Assembly: GCA_033675545.1 (NCBI GenBank)
Contig: JAWDGP010004530.1
Span: forward strand, 427,501 to 491,500
Source: Elysia crispata
Lineage: Eukaryota; Mollusca; Gastropoda; Plakobranchidae
Length of the DNA: 64,000 bases
Direction: 5' to 3'
Part shown: positions 1 to 55,461 of the stretch, one piece after another
How the letters are laid out: every line of letters begins with the position of its first letter
Numbering within the stretch: the first letter of the stretch is position 1
Translations under genes and position numbers: made by a program
The notes under the pieces: model-generated
What the model saw: the letters and a program-made list of their open reading frames with translations, nothing else
Told to the model about the DNA's origin: nothing
Databases searched by the model: none

Positions 1-678
1 TAAACATTGTTTTTTATATGAATTGATATGAGAATGTGATCTGTTCTTTTCAGCAGTTTTCATTCTGCCAAGAGTCTTACTCAAAAATCCATGAAATGTG
101 TAAGGTCTGTTTGCCAGTTTTGGTGGCATGCATCTGTTGCTTTTTTCTTTCTGTGTTACACTACCAGAGATGTATGGTGAAAATTGAACTCATAGTTGTA
201 ACAAAATGTGATGCTTAAATAATATCTGTTGATTTTATTTCCAGCTCAGAAATGGACAACAATTATGCCATAAGAGAACTTTTTTTTTCGCTGTAATCAT
301 TTTATTGTTTTCATTTTGAGATTTTTATTCATTCAGATTTATTTTGAGTTTATTTGAGTGATTTATTGTGGATATGGGTGTGGGTGTGGTTTTTTATTTG
401 GGTGCCATTCAAATTTTCCTGATTTCAATGCAGATTTTAGTTTTGTACAGTTTTCTTGCTTTTTTTCATAGACCTGTGTAATTTAAATTAACTATACATC
501 AGTATAATGATTTAAGCGCTCTTATTTTTAATGTATATAATCATAAGTAAGAACTGCTTGTTTAGGCACAGGAAATTATCCTTTCTAGCCCAGAGATTAG
601 GCCATCTCTGAATTCTTGTCATGCTGCTGACTCAAGACTTTATATGTATGTACTATTATAGAAAAGACTGTCTTTACA

Positions 679-687
679 TATCTCTCT

Positions 688-738
<51 letters not shown>
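679..738 (+). repeat. (CT)n microsatellite
   Basis: About 60 bp of CT dinucleotides on the + strand, broken by one CCTT near the left end. Confidence 0.95.
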
Positions 739-741
<3 letters not shown>

Positions 742-3017
742 GATGCTGTTTGGCTGTGTAGTTTACTTTTACAGTCTTGGAAAAATGTTGTAATCTCACT
801 CATTACCCTTCTCCAGATTGTGGTTAGTTGCCAGCAGGTCAGACCGTTTTGGGCTAAAATTAAAACTTTGAGCTTGTTGTGGTATTGTGTTACCACAATA
901 TGTTGGAATCCATAAACATTTTATCTTGAAAGTTTGGTTGGAGAATAATTCAGTGTCAGTATAAGTGTGGAACCACACAGTCATAGAACAGATTTAGATC
1001 TATCAAGGTGTACAATGCTGTTTCGCAAATAATCATATGTCATTATTCAAATTCTTACCATGTCCATTGAACTTTGGAAGAAACATCTCAGAAGCTGCCC
1101 AAAGTAATATCTGTATAATATTTCCCATTTTCACATTTTTAAGGATTTTTTCTGACTTCAATATTCAAACATGGAGTCAGTGCTTTTGAAGGTTTAGATT
1201 CCCTAGACTAAGAGCAGGTACTATTGGTTGATATGCCTGTAAAAGGGAGCTCACCATGTTTCTTTGTAAAATATCGCTCCCTTTTGACATGAAAGTTAAG
1301 ATTTATATGAAAAGTTGAATCCAGATTCATTTGTTTCCCAAACAAATCCTAAGTTGTCTTTTTGTCAAAGTAAACAAACTGTGGCTTACATCAAATAGAC
1401 TTTTTGAAATAAATTTAAACTAAATTTATGGCAACACAATCAAAAGAAAATGAGCTTAAAACATATTTAGAGATTGGTTAAAGTTATCATTTGCTTTTAG
1501 CCTTATTATTATTTTTTTTTTTGCAAAGTTGTGATTTTATCCATAAAAAACCCTAATCTAACTTACAATAATGTTTTTGCCCAGCTCATTTATAACAAGA
1601 TATTTCCTTTCCATTTAAGGGAGAAGTGAGGATAGACTTTCTTCTGAATCGTGCAATACTTATCATCAGTATGACTATCAGGGAATGTGTCATGAAAGAG
1701 AAAGAGATTTGTTAATGTAAAAACACTGTATCATAGTGGGCTAGTTTTCTCGACTGTTCAAGCTAACACTGATTATTTACTCATCTCCACTTACCGGTAC
1801 ATTTCAAATTCTTTTTAATTCAATTCAGATGGAATACATGCTCTTGTTTTGTTTAAATGATCTAAGGATCTCTTTTTTTTTGTGAACAGCAAATTTAGGA
1901 TCCAAAACCCAGTTTAAACCACATATTTTGGTTTTATGTATAATATTATGATACATATATGTTTATATATTTTCTGACGAGAAAAAAACAGAAAAAAGTG
2001 TATAAGAAATTTTCAACACTGCTACTGCATATGAAATATTTCCTGTCAGTGTTGGTTGCATTAGACAAGATATGTTCAAGCAATCCAACTTAAGGACAAA
2101 TTCACTAACTTGGACAAAATGAGCAAGGGATAAATATTGCGCATTTTCTCTCCATTGCTGCTTATGTACAGATTAAAATTTCCAGACTCAGCAAAACCAT
2201 TTTAAAATATAAATTTTCTTACCAAAAAGGGGATTAGTCCTTGACGTATATTTTTCCTTCATTTATTATGAAGGCTTAACCAAAATATGGTAAAACCAGC
2301 ATTATTTTGGCCTACTCTAGAGTGGTCCATTATATAAATGTTATTTATTCTAATCATTTCATAACCTTTCCCTTACTTCATTGTTGTTTTAATCACAATT
2401 TGTTTTTCAAACCTTGTAAAACTAGATGCCTTTGTGTTAATGGTCTTTTTTTTAATAACCATATAAACATTTATGTGTGAAGTTGTGAAGTACGGGATAG
2501 GTTAAAAGTACAGTGGCTGTCAACTGGCTGAAGTTTACTTTTATATATGCCTACTTTTGGCTTTTTTTTGTTGTATCTGTTTTGACAGCTGATGTCAAAG
2601 GTATTTTGTCTTCCTTTTTACTTTTACCCAAAAGGGCAAGTTTTGTTGCGTTTGACTCTTTTTTCGTTAAAGAAAGAATAAATTTGAATACCCAAAACAA
2701 ACTATGAGCTCATGCACAGTGTCATGTGCGTGATTAATTTATTTTTTGAAGTGAAAGGATGCACTAGTCGTTAAAAAAAAAAAAAAAGATTAATATTGCC
2801 ACTGAGCTGCGTAATGGATTAAAATTGAGGTAATGGGATATGCTTGATGGAGAAGATGCTTCATTAGGACTGTATGAAAGTAGAGAATTCCCCTTTCCTT
2901 TGTTATAACTTTTCGTACCGGGGTATTTTCATTTTTGTTTGCTTGATAGCATACTTACTGCATACATGTATCCTTTTTGTAATAAGTTGAAGCAGGATTT
3001 TTGGGGATAAGGGGAGA

Positions 3018-3023
<6 letters not shown>

Positions 3024-3115
<92 letters not shown>

Positions 3116-3147
3116 TCACTCACTCACTCGCTCACTCAATCACTCAT
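3024..3147 (+). repeat. (CT)n then (CACT)n microsatellite
   Basis: About 90 bp of pure CT followed by a short CACT/CGCT tetranucleotide run, a typical compound microsatellite. Confidence 0.95.
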
Positions 3148-3711
3148 TCTCTTTCTTTTTCTTTTTTCTTAGTTGAAGTAGAAAATAGAACTGAAAGTTT
3201 TTACTTAATATCTGTAGCTTTTTACTGAAACAAGTGACATAATTCTGTTTTTTTGCATAATGAATTAAAATGTTTTTTGTTATTTAAATTGTCATTCTTA
3301 TGATTAAAATACCCTAACACTTTCCAAAATTTTGTTTTTTCTTCTTTGGGATGATACAAATTGTAAAGTCAAAGGATTTATATAAATATTTTCTTTTATT
3401 CTTATTAATTTTCAATTTTTAATCTTTTTTAATCAGGAAAAAATAAAATTCTGTAATTTATATCACCTGTAGATTTGTTCTGAATGTAATAGAGAACAGG
3501 CTATGCAGGAGATAGTGGATCTCTGGTGTACTGCTCCTTCTAATTAAAAAAAAAGAATAGGCATTAGACGATGGCCATACTTGTGTAGTTCACTAGAGAA
3601 GATGCAAAAACTATATGTGGTATCAGATACATATAATTATTTTAAGTTTGGGAGAATAAAATTTAAAACTTTATGTTCCTTTAAAAAGTATCAAATAGCT
3701 TTCCTTCCCCC

Positions 3712-3996
<285 letters not shown>

Positions 3997-4963
3997 ACTT
4001 TTTTGCATTTAGTTGAATTTGCTCAGACTCATTCGTGTGTACTAACCACATTTATCGTTATGACTCTAATTGAATTATGACGGATATAGCCCTGCAGAAA
4101 TTGCGAATTGCAGCCGCAAATTTTCCATCTGTTAGCCAATACATGTAATCACAAATTTCATGAGCTAGATTATGATTTCTTTCTCTTTTTATACACATAA
4201 TGTTTGGCCTAGGAGTAGGATGGAGTGCATGCAATGGAAATGTAACAAAGCCACAAGTTACTGACGCAGCTCACATAATTTATTTGGTACTAATCGACTA
4301 CTGTGCTACGTACTAGTCCTATTGCTAGATCTATTATTGTTGTGCAATTTCTTGTTCTTGTTTTTGTGCCTTATGAAGGCGTGAAGCCAAAAGCTTATGT
4401 GTTTTGTTTTGTAAATTTTGGAGCTGTACTCTACTTATTTTTTTTCTTTATTATTTTTTGTGCGTGTGTTTTCAAAATACCACAAATTTCAATTGCAACT
4501 TGTTCATATTTATTGCATGAAATTTTTTAAAAATTATTTAAATGGAGAAATATTTGGTAAATAAAAATAAAAAGGCACGTCACATTAAACTGAGATATTT
4601 TCAGTTATCCTAATAGACTCAAAATACTTGTATGTTATTATGAGTCGGTACAAACTTCTATGCAGCCATTACATTAGAATTTAGATTATAATGAGAATAT
4701 AATTATAATAAGCATTGGAACAACGTGAAATCTGGAAAGCATAAACAACACTTAAAGGCGTTATAGAAGAATATAATGACAGGCAAGTAACTAGGCCTAG
4801 CACCGGAACTGTAGGTTTAGGTTTTAAAATAACAATATCATGGCGTTATATTTATAAAATAAAAATCGTTGCATTATTCTGCAAAGGCTACTATTTTCTC
4901 CAGGTCCTCAAGACACCGTCTTTTGTATGAATATTAAATGTTTAGTTTTTTGTATAAGTGTAA

Positions 4964-4973
4964 TACACACACA

Positions 4974-5061
<88 letters not shown>
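4964..5061 (+). repeat. (AC)n-(CT)n compound microsatellite
   Basis: A short ACACAC run passes directly into about 85 bp of CT repeats. Confidence 0.95.
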
Positions 5062-5065
<4 letters not shown>

Positions 5066-5739
5066 CTCTATCTCTGATTTTTTTTTTTGGTCAATTTTAT
5101 CTTTTAAAGCAATATTGGACTTTTTCCAAGTAACTTTTTTATGTAATTCATTTTCTTTTTTCTTTATCTTAATCAGTTACAAAAAGTGGATTGGCCTACA
5201 GTTGCAAAGACTTCACTTTACTTTTTATTTGATGCAAATGATGATGTTCCTAAAATAAAAAAAAGGTCAGGGAGAGTTACGCCCTTGATTAACTGGCACT
5301 CTTAGACCAATTAAAGGGATACATGTACGTATAGGCTTGGTTTATCGTTTATGAATTTATACGTAAGTCGTTATATACTAAAAATGGACAACATAAGCTG
5401 AAATTCGCTTGCATTGTGCACTTGCAAAGTCAAATATGCATACTAAATAAACATTACACTCAAAACCCTGTCTAGATCTAATTCCTATGTAAGTCTTTGC
5501 AAGACTCCCAGATGTAACAATCTAGCCTAGATCTAGAATCTAGATCTTGTCTATTGCTTGTTAAAAACGCAAGAGAAAATTTTTCCAAGTCGTTTTCTAG
5601 ATTGGTTACACAACAGATTGTGCTTTGGAATAATTTATAAGTTATGCACAAAGAAGACACTGGAAGTTCCACTTTGCAACCAGTTAATTTAGCGTTAGTC
5701 TAGCCTCAATATCACCATTGTGTATGCGATCCGGTGCAT

Positions 5740-5862
<123 letters not shown>

Positions 5863-6026
5863 ACTGTGATGTCCTCATGTAGTAATATTGTTTTGGAAAA
5901 GTCTCGAGGTACGGTATTGACGAAATTTTAAAGAAAAGGACGATATCACCTGCAAACTGAATTTCATGTCACTTTTACATATAATTATCTAATTCAGTTT
6001 CACTTCAGGCAGAGACGCGCAGGGAG

Positions 6027-6032
<6 letters not shown>

Positions 6033-6057
<25 letters not shown>

Positions 6058-6058
6058 G
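6033..6058 (+). repeat. (GA)n microsatellite abutting the minisatellite
   Basis: A 26-bp GA run whose right end lies almost at the first unit of the ~32-bp minisatellite. It is the only tract in the first 14 kb with purines on the + strand. Confidence 0.9.
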
Positions 6059-6059
6059 G

Positions 6060-7215
6060 AAGGGGATATAAACTCTGCAGCTAATGGTGGTAACTTGATA
6101 TACACTCTGCCGCTAATGGTGGTAGCGTGACAAAAACCTTGCAGCTAATGGCGGTAACTTGATATAAAGCCTGCAGCTAACAGTGGTAAAGTGAGATAAA
6201 AAAAACTGCAGCAAATGGTGGTAACTTGATATAAACTCTGCAGCTAATGGTGGCAACGTGAGAAAAACCTGGCAGCTAAGGCCATGACGGTAATGTGAAA
6301 CAAATCCGGCAACTAGTGCCATGTTGGTAACGAATAATAAATAAGATTGCTAATCGTATTAACGTGGGATAATCTGGCAAATAATGCCATGGTGGAAATT
6401 TGAGACAAACCTGGCAACTAATGGTGGTAGCGTGAGATAAAATATGCAATTGATTGAGATAAACCTTGCAGCTAATGGTGGACCCTGAGATAAACCCACA
6501 TGTTAATTGTGGTAACCTGAGAAAAACTTGGCAGCTAATGCCATTGAGGTAATGTGAGACAAACCCGGTGGTAACGTGAGATTAACCGACAGCTGCTAAT
6601 GGCGATGACGTGAAATACAATCAGCAGGTAATTGTAGTAACGTGCGATAATTTCTGCAGCTAATGATGGTAATGTGAGAGAAACTGCAGCTAATGGTGTT
6701 AACGTGAAAGAAACTCTACAGCTAATGGTGTTAACGTGAAAGAAACTATGCAGCTAATGATGGTAACGTGAGAGAAACTTTGCAGCTAATGATGGTAATG
6801 TGAGAGAAACTCTGCAGCTAATGGTGTTAACGTGAGAGAAACTCTGCAGCTAATGATGGTAATGTGAGAAAAACTGCAGCTAATGATGGTAATGTGAGAT
6901 AAAGCACACAGTTTAATGATAACGTGAGATAAACACAAGAGCTAATGGGGATAACGTGAGTTAACACAAGCAGATTTGATAACGTGAGATAAACTCTGTA
7001 GCTAATTGTGTCGGAGTGAGATAAAAAAAAAAAACAAAAAAAACACCACCTTAATGTGATAGCAAAGATGAACTTGGTAACTAATTGTAACCACGTGACT
7101 TAACACAAGCAGATATGATAACGTGAGATAAAGACTACAGCTAATAGTATTGTTATGACATAACCACTATAGTTTATGTGATAACACAGATAAACCCGGC
7201 AGCTAGATGATCATT
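6060..7215 (+). repeat. Degenerate ~32-bp minisatellite, about 35 units
   Basis: Units read approximately CTGCAGCTAATGGTGGTAA followed by CGTGAGATAAAC. Clean neighbours at about 6,782 and 6,814 give a period of 32 bp. Units are most regular at 6,650-6,900 and decay toward the right, where many carry indels or lack the CTGCAG part. The array has no continuous reading frame, so it is not a coding repeat. Each unit contains a GTGAGA word (donor-like) and many contain CTGCAG (acceptor-like); this is probably incidental. Confidence 0.9.
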
Positions 7216-8460
7216 CTTAAGTGAGTTGGCATTCAACGCGCAGCTGCTGATGGTCAAGCGAGACAAGATCTCCTCACGATATTAGATGGTGGTTTACTGG
7301 CACAATCTGGCAGTGACTTTAAGATAAACATGGCCGTAAATAGTGGCGAGCATGACATGAATACTGCGGAATAGTTTACTTTAGAGGTAAAAATCAAATC
7401 AGTTCAGCAGGAGATAATCTGGGTATTCCATTTTTTTTTTTCACACCAGAAGGTAAAAATGGACGATGAAATCGAAAGCTACGTATTTCTGACAATGAGA
7501 AAACACCAAAGTTTTTTTATTAATTCAATTCACACCCGCAGCTCACTAAGTTGTTATAACTTTAATCAGCCCAGTACGTCTTGACAGAGATCTAAATGTA
7601 ATCGAAAAACCCAAATCGTGAACCTATCTGATTGATGCATTTCGTACAGGTGCTGCGATTGAAGCACTTCTGAAACTTCCGACAGATCAAAATTCGAACA
7701 CCCAGTTGTCCCCCAAGGGTGATGGTTTTTTTGTCTTCCTATCGAATCCAGACGAGGTGTGGAAATGCAGGGAACTTGGGCACTATAAATACAGACCTCT
7801 ATGATTTTATAAAACAAGATTAAAAAGCGCGTGAAAATTAAACAAGACAGAAGTTATGAGACTCAAAACTGTGTTACAGGTGTTTAATTTTTTCCCTAAC
7901 ATTGCTTTTTGATTGTCAAAACTTTGAATTTCCGAAAATCGAAAAAAAAAAAAAAAAAGAGCTCAATTATGTTCAGCTAACGTTATTATGGGCACACCTT
8001 TTTGAACTTTTAGCCCAGGTGGCCAAGTTGCCATCATGAATATGTTGCCTTAAAAAAGAATGCCAAATATGTTGCCTTAAAAGGGAAATATACTCGCGAC
8101 TCGTGAGGGAGGGTGTGTGTGGTGGTACTAGTAGTAGCGACACGACACACTATGGGACACTATAGGCACTATTAACAATCCTGCAAAATTGTCCAATATT
8201 GGTTATATGCCTACTCCCTATTCCATAAAGTTTGTCTCTCTACTCTAAAGGTTCGGTGTGATAAATTGTGAAATGTTTTGTGTGTGTATGAAAGTGTAAG
8301 TTGTCCGACAACGCCAGGAATTCGTTTTGTAATAATGGTGAACTTAGCGAATTCCAACTAAGCTACCAGATATGACAAACTGATGAGTAATGTGGCTAGT
8401 GGTAAGGCACGACAGGTAAGTGTGCAGGAAATAAAAACTGTACTGATGTAAGTTTTTATC
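7216..8460. other. No gene recognised
   Basis: Ordinary AT-rich sequence. A short local direct repeat of ATATGTTGCCTTAAAA occurs twice at about 8,039-8,082. The minus-strand open frame at 7,566-7,817 matches no family I recognise. Confidence 0.5.
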
Positions 8461-10640
8461 GTTTCTTTTATTGCAGTCGACAAAACAAACTTAAGATACA
8501 AAAAATAACTTGTCCAGTGAGAAACTTGAACCCAATTAAAACCAAACTAAAAATAAGGACTGAAACCCAAACTGTACAAAAACAAAAACCCATCTTAGAA
8601 AACAAAATAAAAACCCAAACTTAAAAAAAACAAAAACAAAAACCCAGTCAGTAGCTCTCATACAGCCGCTGAAAGAAAATTACAAAACCACCGTGTAAAA
8701 CACGCAATCTCATACAAATACATGTATACAAAATATAAGTTTAGCGATTAGCCACTCAACAAAGTGATGATCCAACATTACCTATCTGGTAAGATCATTA
8801 CAACCGCTATCAAACTTAAATCATAGTCTGTACTCAAATCATTCCAATAACAAAATGATTGACATGTACATCCTCCTTCGACAATAATTACGATTCAATT
8901 TTACATATCGCAACTACTGAAGTTTACATGTATTATTATTAAGCATGTCACGGTCTATAAATCATATCAACACCGCAACGTAAGTTACCCCTATAAACAG
9001 ATAGTATGGGCGACAACCGTTATATTACCGTTATATTTCTGCTCTGTTAGCTTACCATAACATAGGGTACCTAGGCCATTCTTTATATCTATCGGATTAA
9101 CTAAAGCTCTGTAATACAACTTTAAATCTATAGAACAGGTAACAAGCCATTACTCCTTGTTAACACTATTATACTTTGCGAATAACTACAAAAGCAGTAG
9201 TTATATAAAAGCTCATCAATTATGCACCAAGGCTTAGATCTAATCTCTGGGATCAACATTCAATACATGTTTATGGAACAACGATACATATGTTATACTC
9301 ACTTCCAATATCAAGGCAATGGCTGTTAAATGTCAACGTCAAAGGTTCAGGAAAACGTTTGACTTCAGACTTTCTCTCTCGTGTACGCGCAGCTCGGCCT
9401 CTCGAATCCAGATGAGGAGCTTCGAAAACTGCTCTACATATATAGGTTTTCCGAACAAAGATTTTCTAAAGATCCCCGATCGGAGAGATAGGAATCTCTC
9501 TACCTGTCTACTTTAATGAGTGAGGGGATACAAAATTAATTCGAAAGTACCGAACTTACCCTGTAACATCGCTCACACAGTGACAACCTCGCTAGATAAC
9601 AATCTTCTCAACTTGCAAAGACGATATCGTAGTAACCACATGTACACCGAACAACCTTTCACTCGTGCAAATCTCAAACAATTCATGCATTATACGTTCT
9701 AAGGCAGACATAGAATCAAATAAAGCTTATCGGTGTCAAACATCGAAACTGACACCATGGGAGAGTCTCCTCCGATACAAAACTATCGTTTACAGGAAGT
9801 TCGAAGACATTTATCTCCTGTAACCGCGTCACTATTAGCGTCTGTGATGTGATAGCATCAGTACCGAGACCACCACAGAGGCTAGCCCTACAATTAACAA
9901 ACTGTGTCAAACGACGATCAGTATAGAGGCGAACCTTCTCTAAGCCCACACCTACAACTCGCCTCAAAGGATGCCGTGCGTAACAGCTCAGTGCCTAACT
10001 AGAATGCTGCTTTTGTTGGTTTGATCAGATCTCAGTTACTCTATCTGACAGCGTGCATAGCTTAAAGGTTTTCTCGCTCTCGAGAAGCACGAATAGATTA
10101 CGCCCTCATAGCATATCAGTTTCCCCTGACATAGTTGCGGTACCTGTTCTCTCAAAGGAATACGGATAGCAAGCAATCCAAAAAAAAAAAAAAGAATACA
10201 GAGTAAAAGTACAAAAACTCGTCCGTTTACATATAGGCTATATGCTCACTCTACAAACCAAATAAAATGGGCACCGTAATTAAGACAAAAGGCGTGAAAA
10301 CAGAACAAGCATAAAAAAACCACTATTTCCTGATATATATATATGAGAGGCTTACGATTTTACCACATCTGGCAGTTAATTTAAGGACTAAGTTTATGAA
10401 AATAGCTTTAGAGACTAGTAAGGTTTAAAAAAAAATAACAATAGGTAAAAATTTATGTAAACCTCAATTACAAAAGGAATTACATGTATTCATAACATCA
10501 TCATGAATTGATATAACTTGAATAGATATGATGTCAAACACAAGGACCGAAGCTTATTTCCCACTGGTGCTAGTAACTGACCGTGTCCTAGCTAAGGGTG
10601 TGTCTAGCGCCACCCTAAAAGCTGCCAACTGCATTGTTCT
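8460..10640. other. Unassigned block of different texture
   Basis: This block has fewer T-runs and more balanced, CpG-containing sequence than its surroundings. Its left end carries an A/C-rich stretch (about 8,520-8,650) with repeated AAACCCAAAC-like words. It may be an inserted, decayed element, but I saw no terminal repeats, target duplication or recognisable protein. Low confidence in any label. Confidence 0.3.
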
Positions 10641-12957
10641 CTTAGTCAGTTTTAACAAAAACTAGCATTCCTTCATACTACAGTAAATGTTTACTTGTAG
10701 GCAGCACCAAGACTACCATCTACCTAGATAGATGGCATGCAATAGGCCATCTGTGACATTTCAGTCTCGGCTCATTTAGTGATAAATGAAAAAAAATAAA
10801 GTTTTCATTCTTAACTGCTCTAGCAGTAGCAGTGACAAAAAATACACATCTTCAGTTAATCTAATACTGGTATATACCCCTGAATACAACTTGAACACTG
10901 AGTTCAACTTACCACACATAATTATGTGCCTCACCTTGCGTCCAGTTTTGCTGTGCTGTAAGAAATGCAACTGTGCAACACATTACACAGTAAGCTTTTG
11001 GAAATGCTAGAATATAAATCGAATTGGTGTATGAAGTCAACTTTTGTAATGCCTTTTATTTTCCATATCTTTTTCAACTCTTCCCGTGGATCAAATACCC
11101 GCATGGATTTTATGACGTGACATGGGAAAGTTTCCCGTCGACAACGGAATTACATTTTTGTTTTGAGACATTGAATGTCTTTGGCTCTATTAATTGTGTA
11201 CTTGATAGTTTCTTAATGCATCTGAGATATGAACAAAAAGTTATAGAATTTAAACTTGATTTTAATATTTCAAAAGCTTTTTAAACTGCACCTGTCAGCC
11301 TGTGGTCAAGCGGGCGAAGTAGATCAAGGATTGTCGCTCTAGCCTCAACAGGATTAAGTTAAAAATAACTGCCCCTTCAAGGAGGTAGTGGGATTCGCTC
11401 GTGTTAGCTTATAGAGCCTGGGGCTTTTTTTTTTTTTTTTTTTTTTTTTTTGTCTTTTTTAGATTATTTTAATAAAAATTCGCTGCTCTTCCATTTAAGC
11501 TAATGGTTGAGCTAATTATATGATGCTATCCAAATTTAGAGCAATGCATGTGCAGTATAAATAGAAGCAAAATCACTTTCGGCGATGGAAAACAAACATT
11601 TTTGGCACGCAAACCGATGTGCCATGAAGATGCATGTATTGCACATCTGTTAATTATGACACTAGTCTAAAACTTTAAAAGAATCGCACCTAAAAGAATG
11701 CTTATTAACTTTTGAGGTCACGCAGGTCTGTCATCCCAGGAAAAAAAAAAAATTATTGTTTAATGAAATTCACTAGATCTAACTCTTGAGTGCCCTTCTC
11801 TCAACAAAACTGTGTAATAAAAAAGCTCCACAATTGGCAGAAATGCGCGAAAAATTAATTGCAAAACGTGTCGATTACTCGATCCTGGAGGTCCAGAAAT
11901 AAGATCGGGTCTTATCTCCTCACTGAAGACAATGAAATTCAATATGAGTAGGCCGAGATTTACCGGGGGGTAGTTTACCTTACGCTAATTTTTTAGACTA
12001 ATAACTCAATGTAACGACGAAAAAAAAGTTCTCTTTTGCAAAAGTCAAGATCAAATTCAACATTAGAGATGGATCTAGACGCTGCATAGCTTAGAAAATC
12101 GTTGGCCCCAATATCATGATTGTCACAAGAGTTATGCACACAATAAAATAAATAAAGAAAGAAAGAAAGAAAAGCCGTCCGAATTAAAGGACAATAATAA
12201 TTATTATTGTGTACGTCCGGCACCCAATTTGGCATATTAACTTACTTTTGGATGAGATCATGAAGCTATAAATAACCTTCAAGCCTCCATTATTGAGAAT
12301 GAGATTCAGTCAAAGATGTTCAGTAGATTATAGTTTCGACAACATAGTGAAGATCATAAACTAAATATATTTATATATATGTATAAGTATTTCTATTAAA
12401 ATAATGTACTTAATACAAAACAACTAAATTTTGCTTGTTTCGAAAATGTGTATTTCGAAAACAAATTATTCAAATGTTGCATGAATTATAACCATGCGGG
12501 CAAACCAAATAGGTCATGCAGTTGTAGTGCTATGCCGGGTTGGTTAGACCAAATTTCTTTTTTCAATAAATGCAATTTTTACTTTTGGCTTTTGTAAAAT
12601 ATTAGTCAAAAAGTAACATGAAATATAGAAAATATTGACAAGGCACAGAAATATAGCATAAAAGTGCCTTTAAAAGAACTTTGTTTCAAACAAAAGATGC
12701 AAGTAATTTAGTTTGAATAGATCTGTGAATTAGCTTCTAAAGCTAACATACACACTTTACCTTCTCCTGGCTACATTTTCTGACTTCCGTTCGCTTCTAA
12801 TCCTTTTCTTCTTCTCCATCAGTGGCGCATAAGTAAAGATTCAACATCTGTGCCATTAGATTCAGATAAAGAAGCCATAGACTCAGTTTTACTGGCTCAA
12901 TAAAGTATTCTATCGTTTCAATTTATAATCTTCATAAGATCAATCTTGACCTTGAAT
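10641..12957. other. Upstream flank of the DDX43 gene
   Basis: AT-rich sequence with a 25-base T run near 11,430. The last few hundred bases before 12,958 presumably contain the promoter and 5' UTR of the helicase gene, but I see no convincing TATA box or initiator, and an upstream non-coding exon cannot be excluded. Confidence 0.4.
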
Positions 12958-53956
<40,999 letters not shown>

Positions 53957-55120
53957 ACTCCAGGATGATCTCTGCCTGTGGTTTTCATTTGTAAATATTC
54001 TTGAGGAGAAGCAGCTTGGTTTTAGCTCTTTGCCGAGCTAGCATAACACTTGTTGGATATGCCAAGAAGACTTCAAATGTACATATGTTTTTGATGAATG
54101 TTAAAAATTAAGGTACTGCCTGAGTGTTCAAATATTGGTTGCTTTTTTTTCATTTTCATATTTTTTTACCATAAATATGCGGTCAATCGTTTGACCTAAC
54201 TTAAATTCTTTTTTTATTGCCTATTGAGATGTGTCATAATTTTGTTTATTTTTATTGACAGTTGGGACAACAGCTTAACACTGTCAAAAAAGAATTGAAA
54301 TCTAAATTCATGGCAGAATGATAATGAGATCCAAAAATATATTTCACTTTTATAAATTGTGGTGGCTAAACTTTGTTAAAACTGAATCTGTACCATTTGT
54401 GCAGTCTCTAAAACTATTGTCTGATAGTAGATGTCATGTCATTTTTTTTGTGCTACTTTGCTTTGGTTTAATCGCAAGTGTATAATGGGAAAGGTGTCAG
54501 GTGGGCCATCAGTCTGGTAAACTGTGGTACCCTGATGTTTTCGTGAGGGAAAAAGCTAAAATCATGTTCACTTGTGTTTTTGTATAATTTTGATACAGGT
54601 TCTGTTTGTATGTTACAGCATTGTTTTATTTTATTTGGTAAATTTTATTTTTTGTCATAATGATCTTGGTATATTCACAGCTATGATGAAAGTTCGTATT
54701 TGCAGAACATGATATTTGCTTGTCAAAATGCTTTTGGATAAATCTGTATTTCACAGAATGAAAAAAAAAATTAGAAAAATGATACACGTATCATACAAGG
54801 TTAGCTGTACAACTGAATCAATGCTTCTGATTCATTGTAACGAAGAATTCAATTAAATTGTGGATCAAGGTCTTGGTTTGTCTGTGGTCATATGATTCCA
54901 GAAATATTGGTCCATGTTTATTTCTATCCAATCATTTATAATATGTTAAAGGTATCCACTGAGCTGTAGGCAGGAATGGTAAATGGACCCTATTTTTTTA
55001 TGAACTCCAGAAAGTGGCTTTTGCGACTTTATATCTGGGTCACCTTGGGGCATGGGGAATGTTTTGAAATTTAGACTGCAGATAGAATCGGAGCAATAAA
55101 GCTCTGATATATATCATTAT
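53957..55120 (+). other. DDX43: DDX43 3' UTR (probable)
   Basis: T-rich sequence after the stop without open frames. The first canonical AATAAA on the + strand is at 55,095, giving a 3' UTR of about 1.15 kb. Confidence 0.6.
55095..55100 (+). promoter_or_regulatory. Candidate poly(A) signal of DDX43
   Basis: First AATAAA downstream of the DDX43 stop codon. Confidence 0.5.
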
Positions 55121-55461
55121 CATGTGCAGGGTAAGATTGGAGTATCTGATGTATTTCATCAATAACTCTGTCTCTCAAGAAAATGTTTAATACACAGCAG
55201 TAAAAAGCCAACAGGCTCTATCACCAAGGCTAGGAATGGCTGCAACACTGGGGGAAAATGATGATCACATGTACTTTGTCAAGCATAGTGTTGGGTGAAA
55301 TTACTAAAAAAGATAAAACTTTTTAATTTCAACTTAGTATCAATATGTATTGGCATACACTAACTCTATATTTACCCTGTTAATAGCTGAAATGAAGCAT
55401 TATCATAAAGCCTAAGCCTTCTGTATATCTAAAAAAATCACTGCCGCTTTACTTATCACTA

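Noticed and set aside
36-218. 60-residue open frame at the left edge
   Set aside because: No domain, start context or splice support; may be UTR of a gene outside the window.
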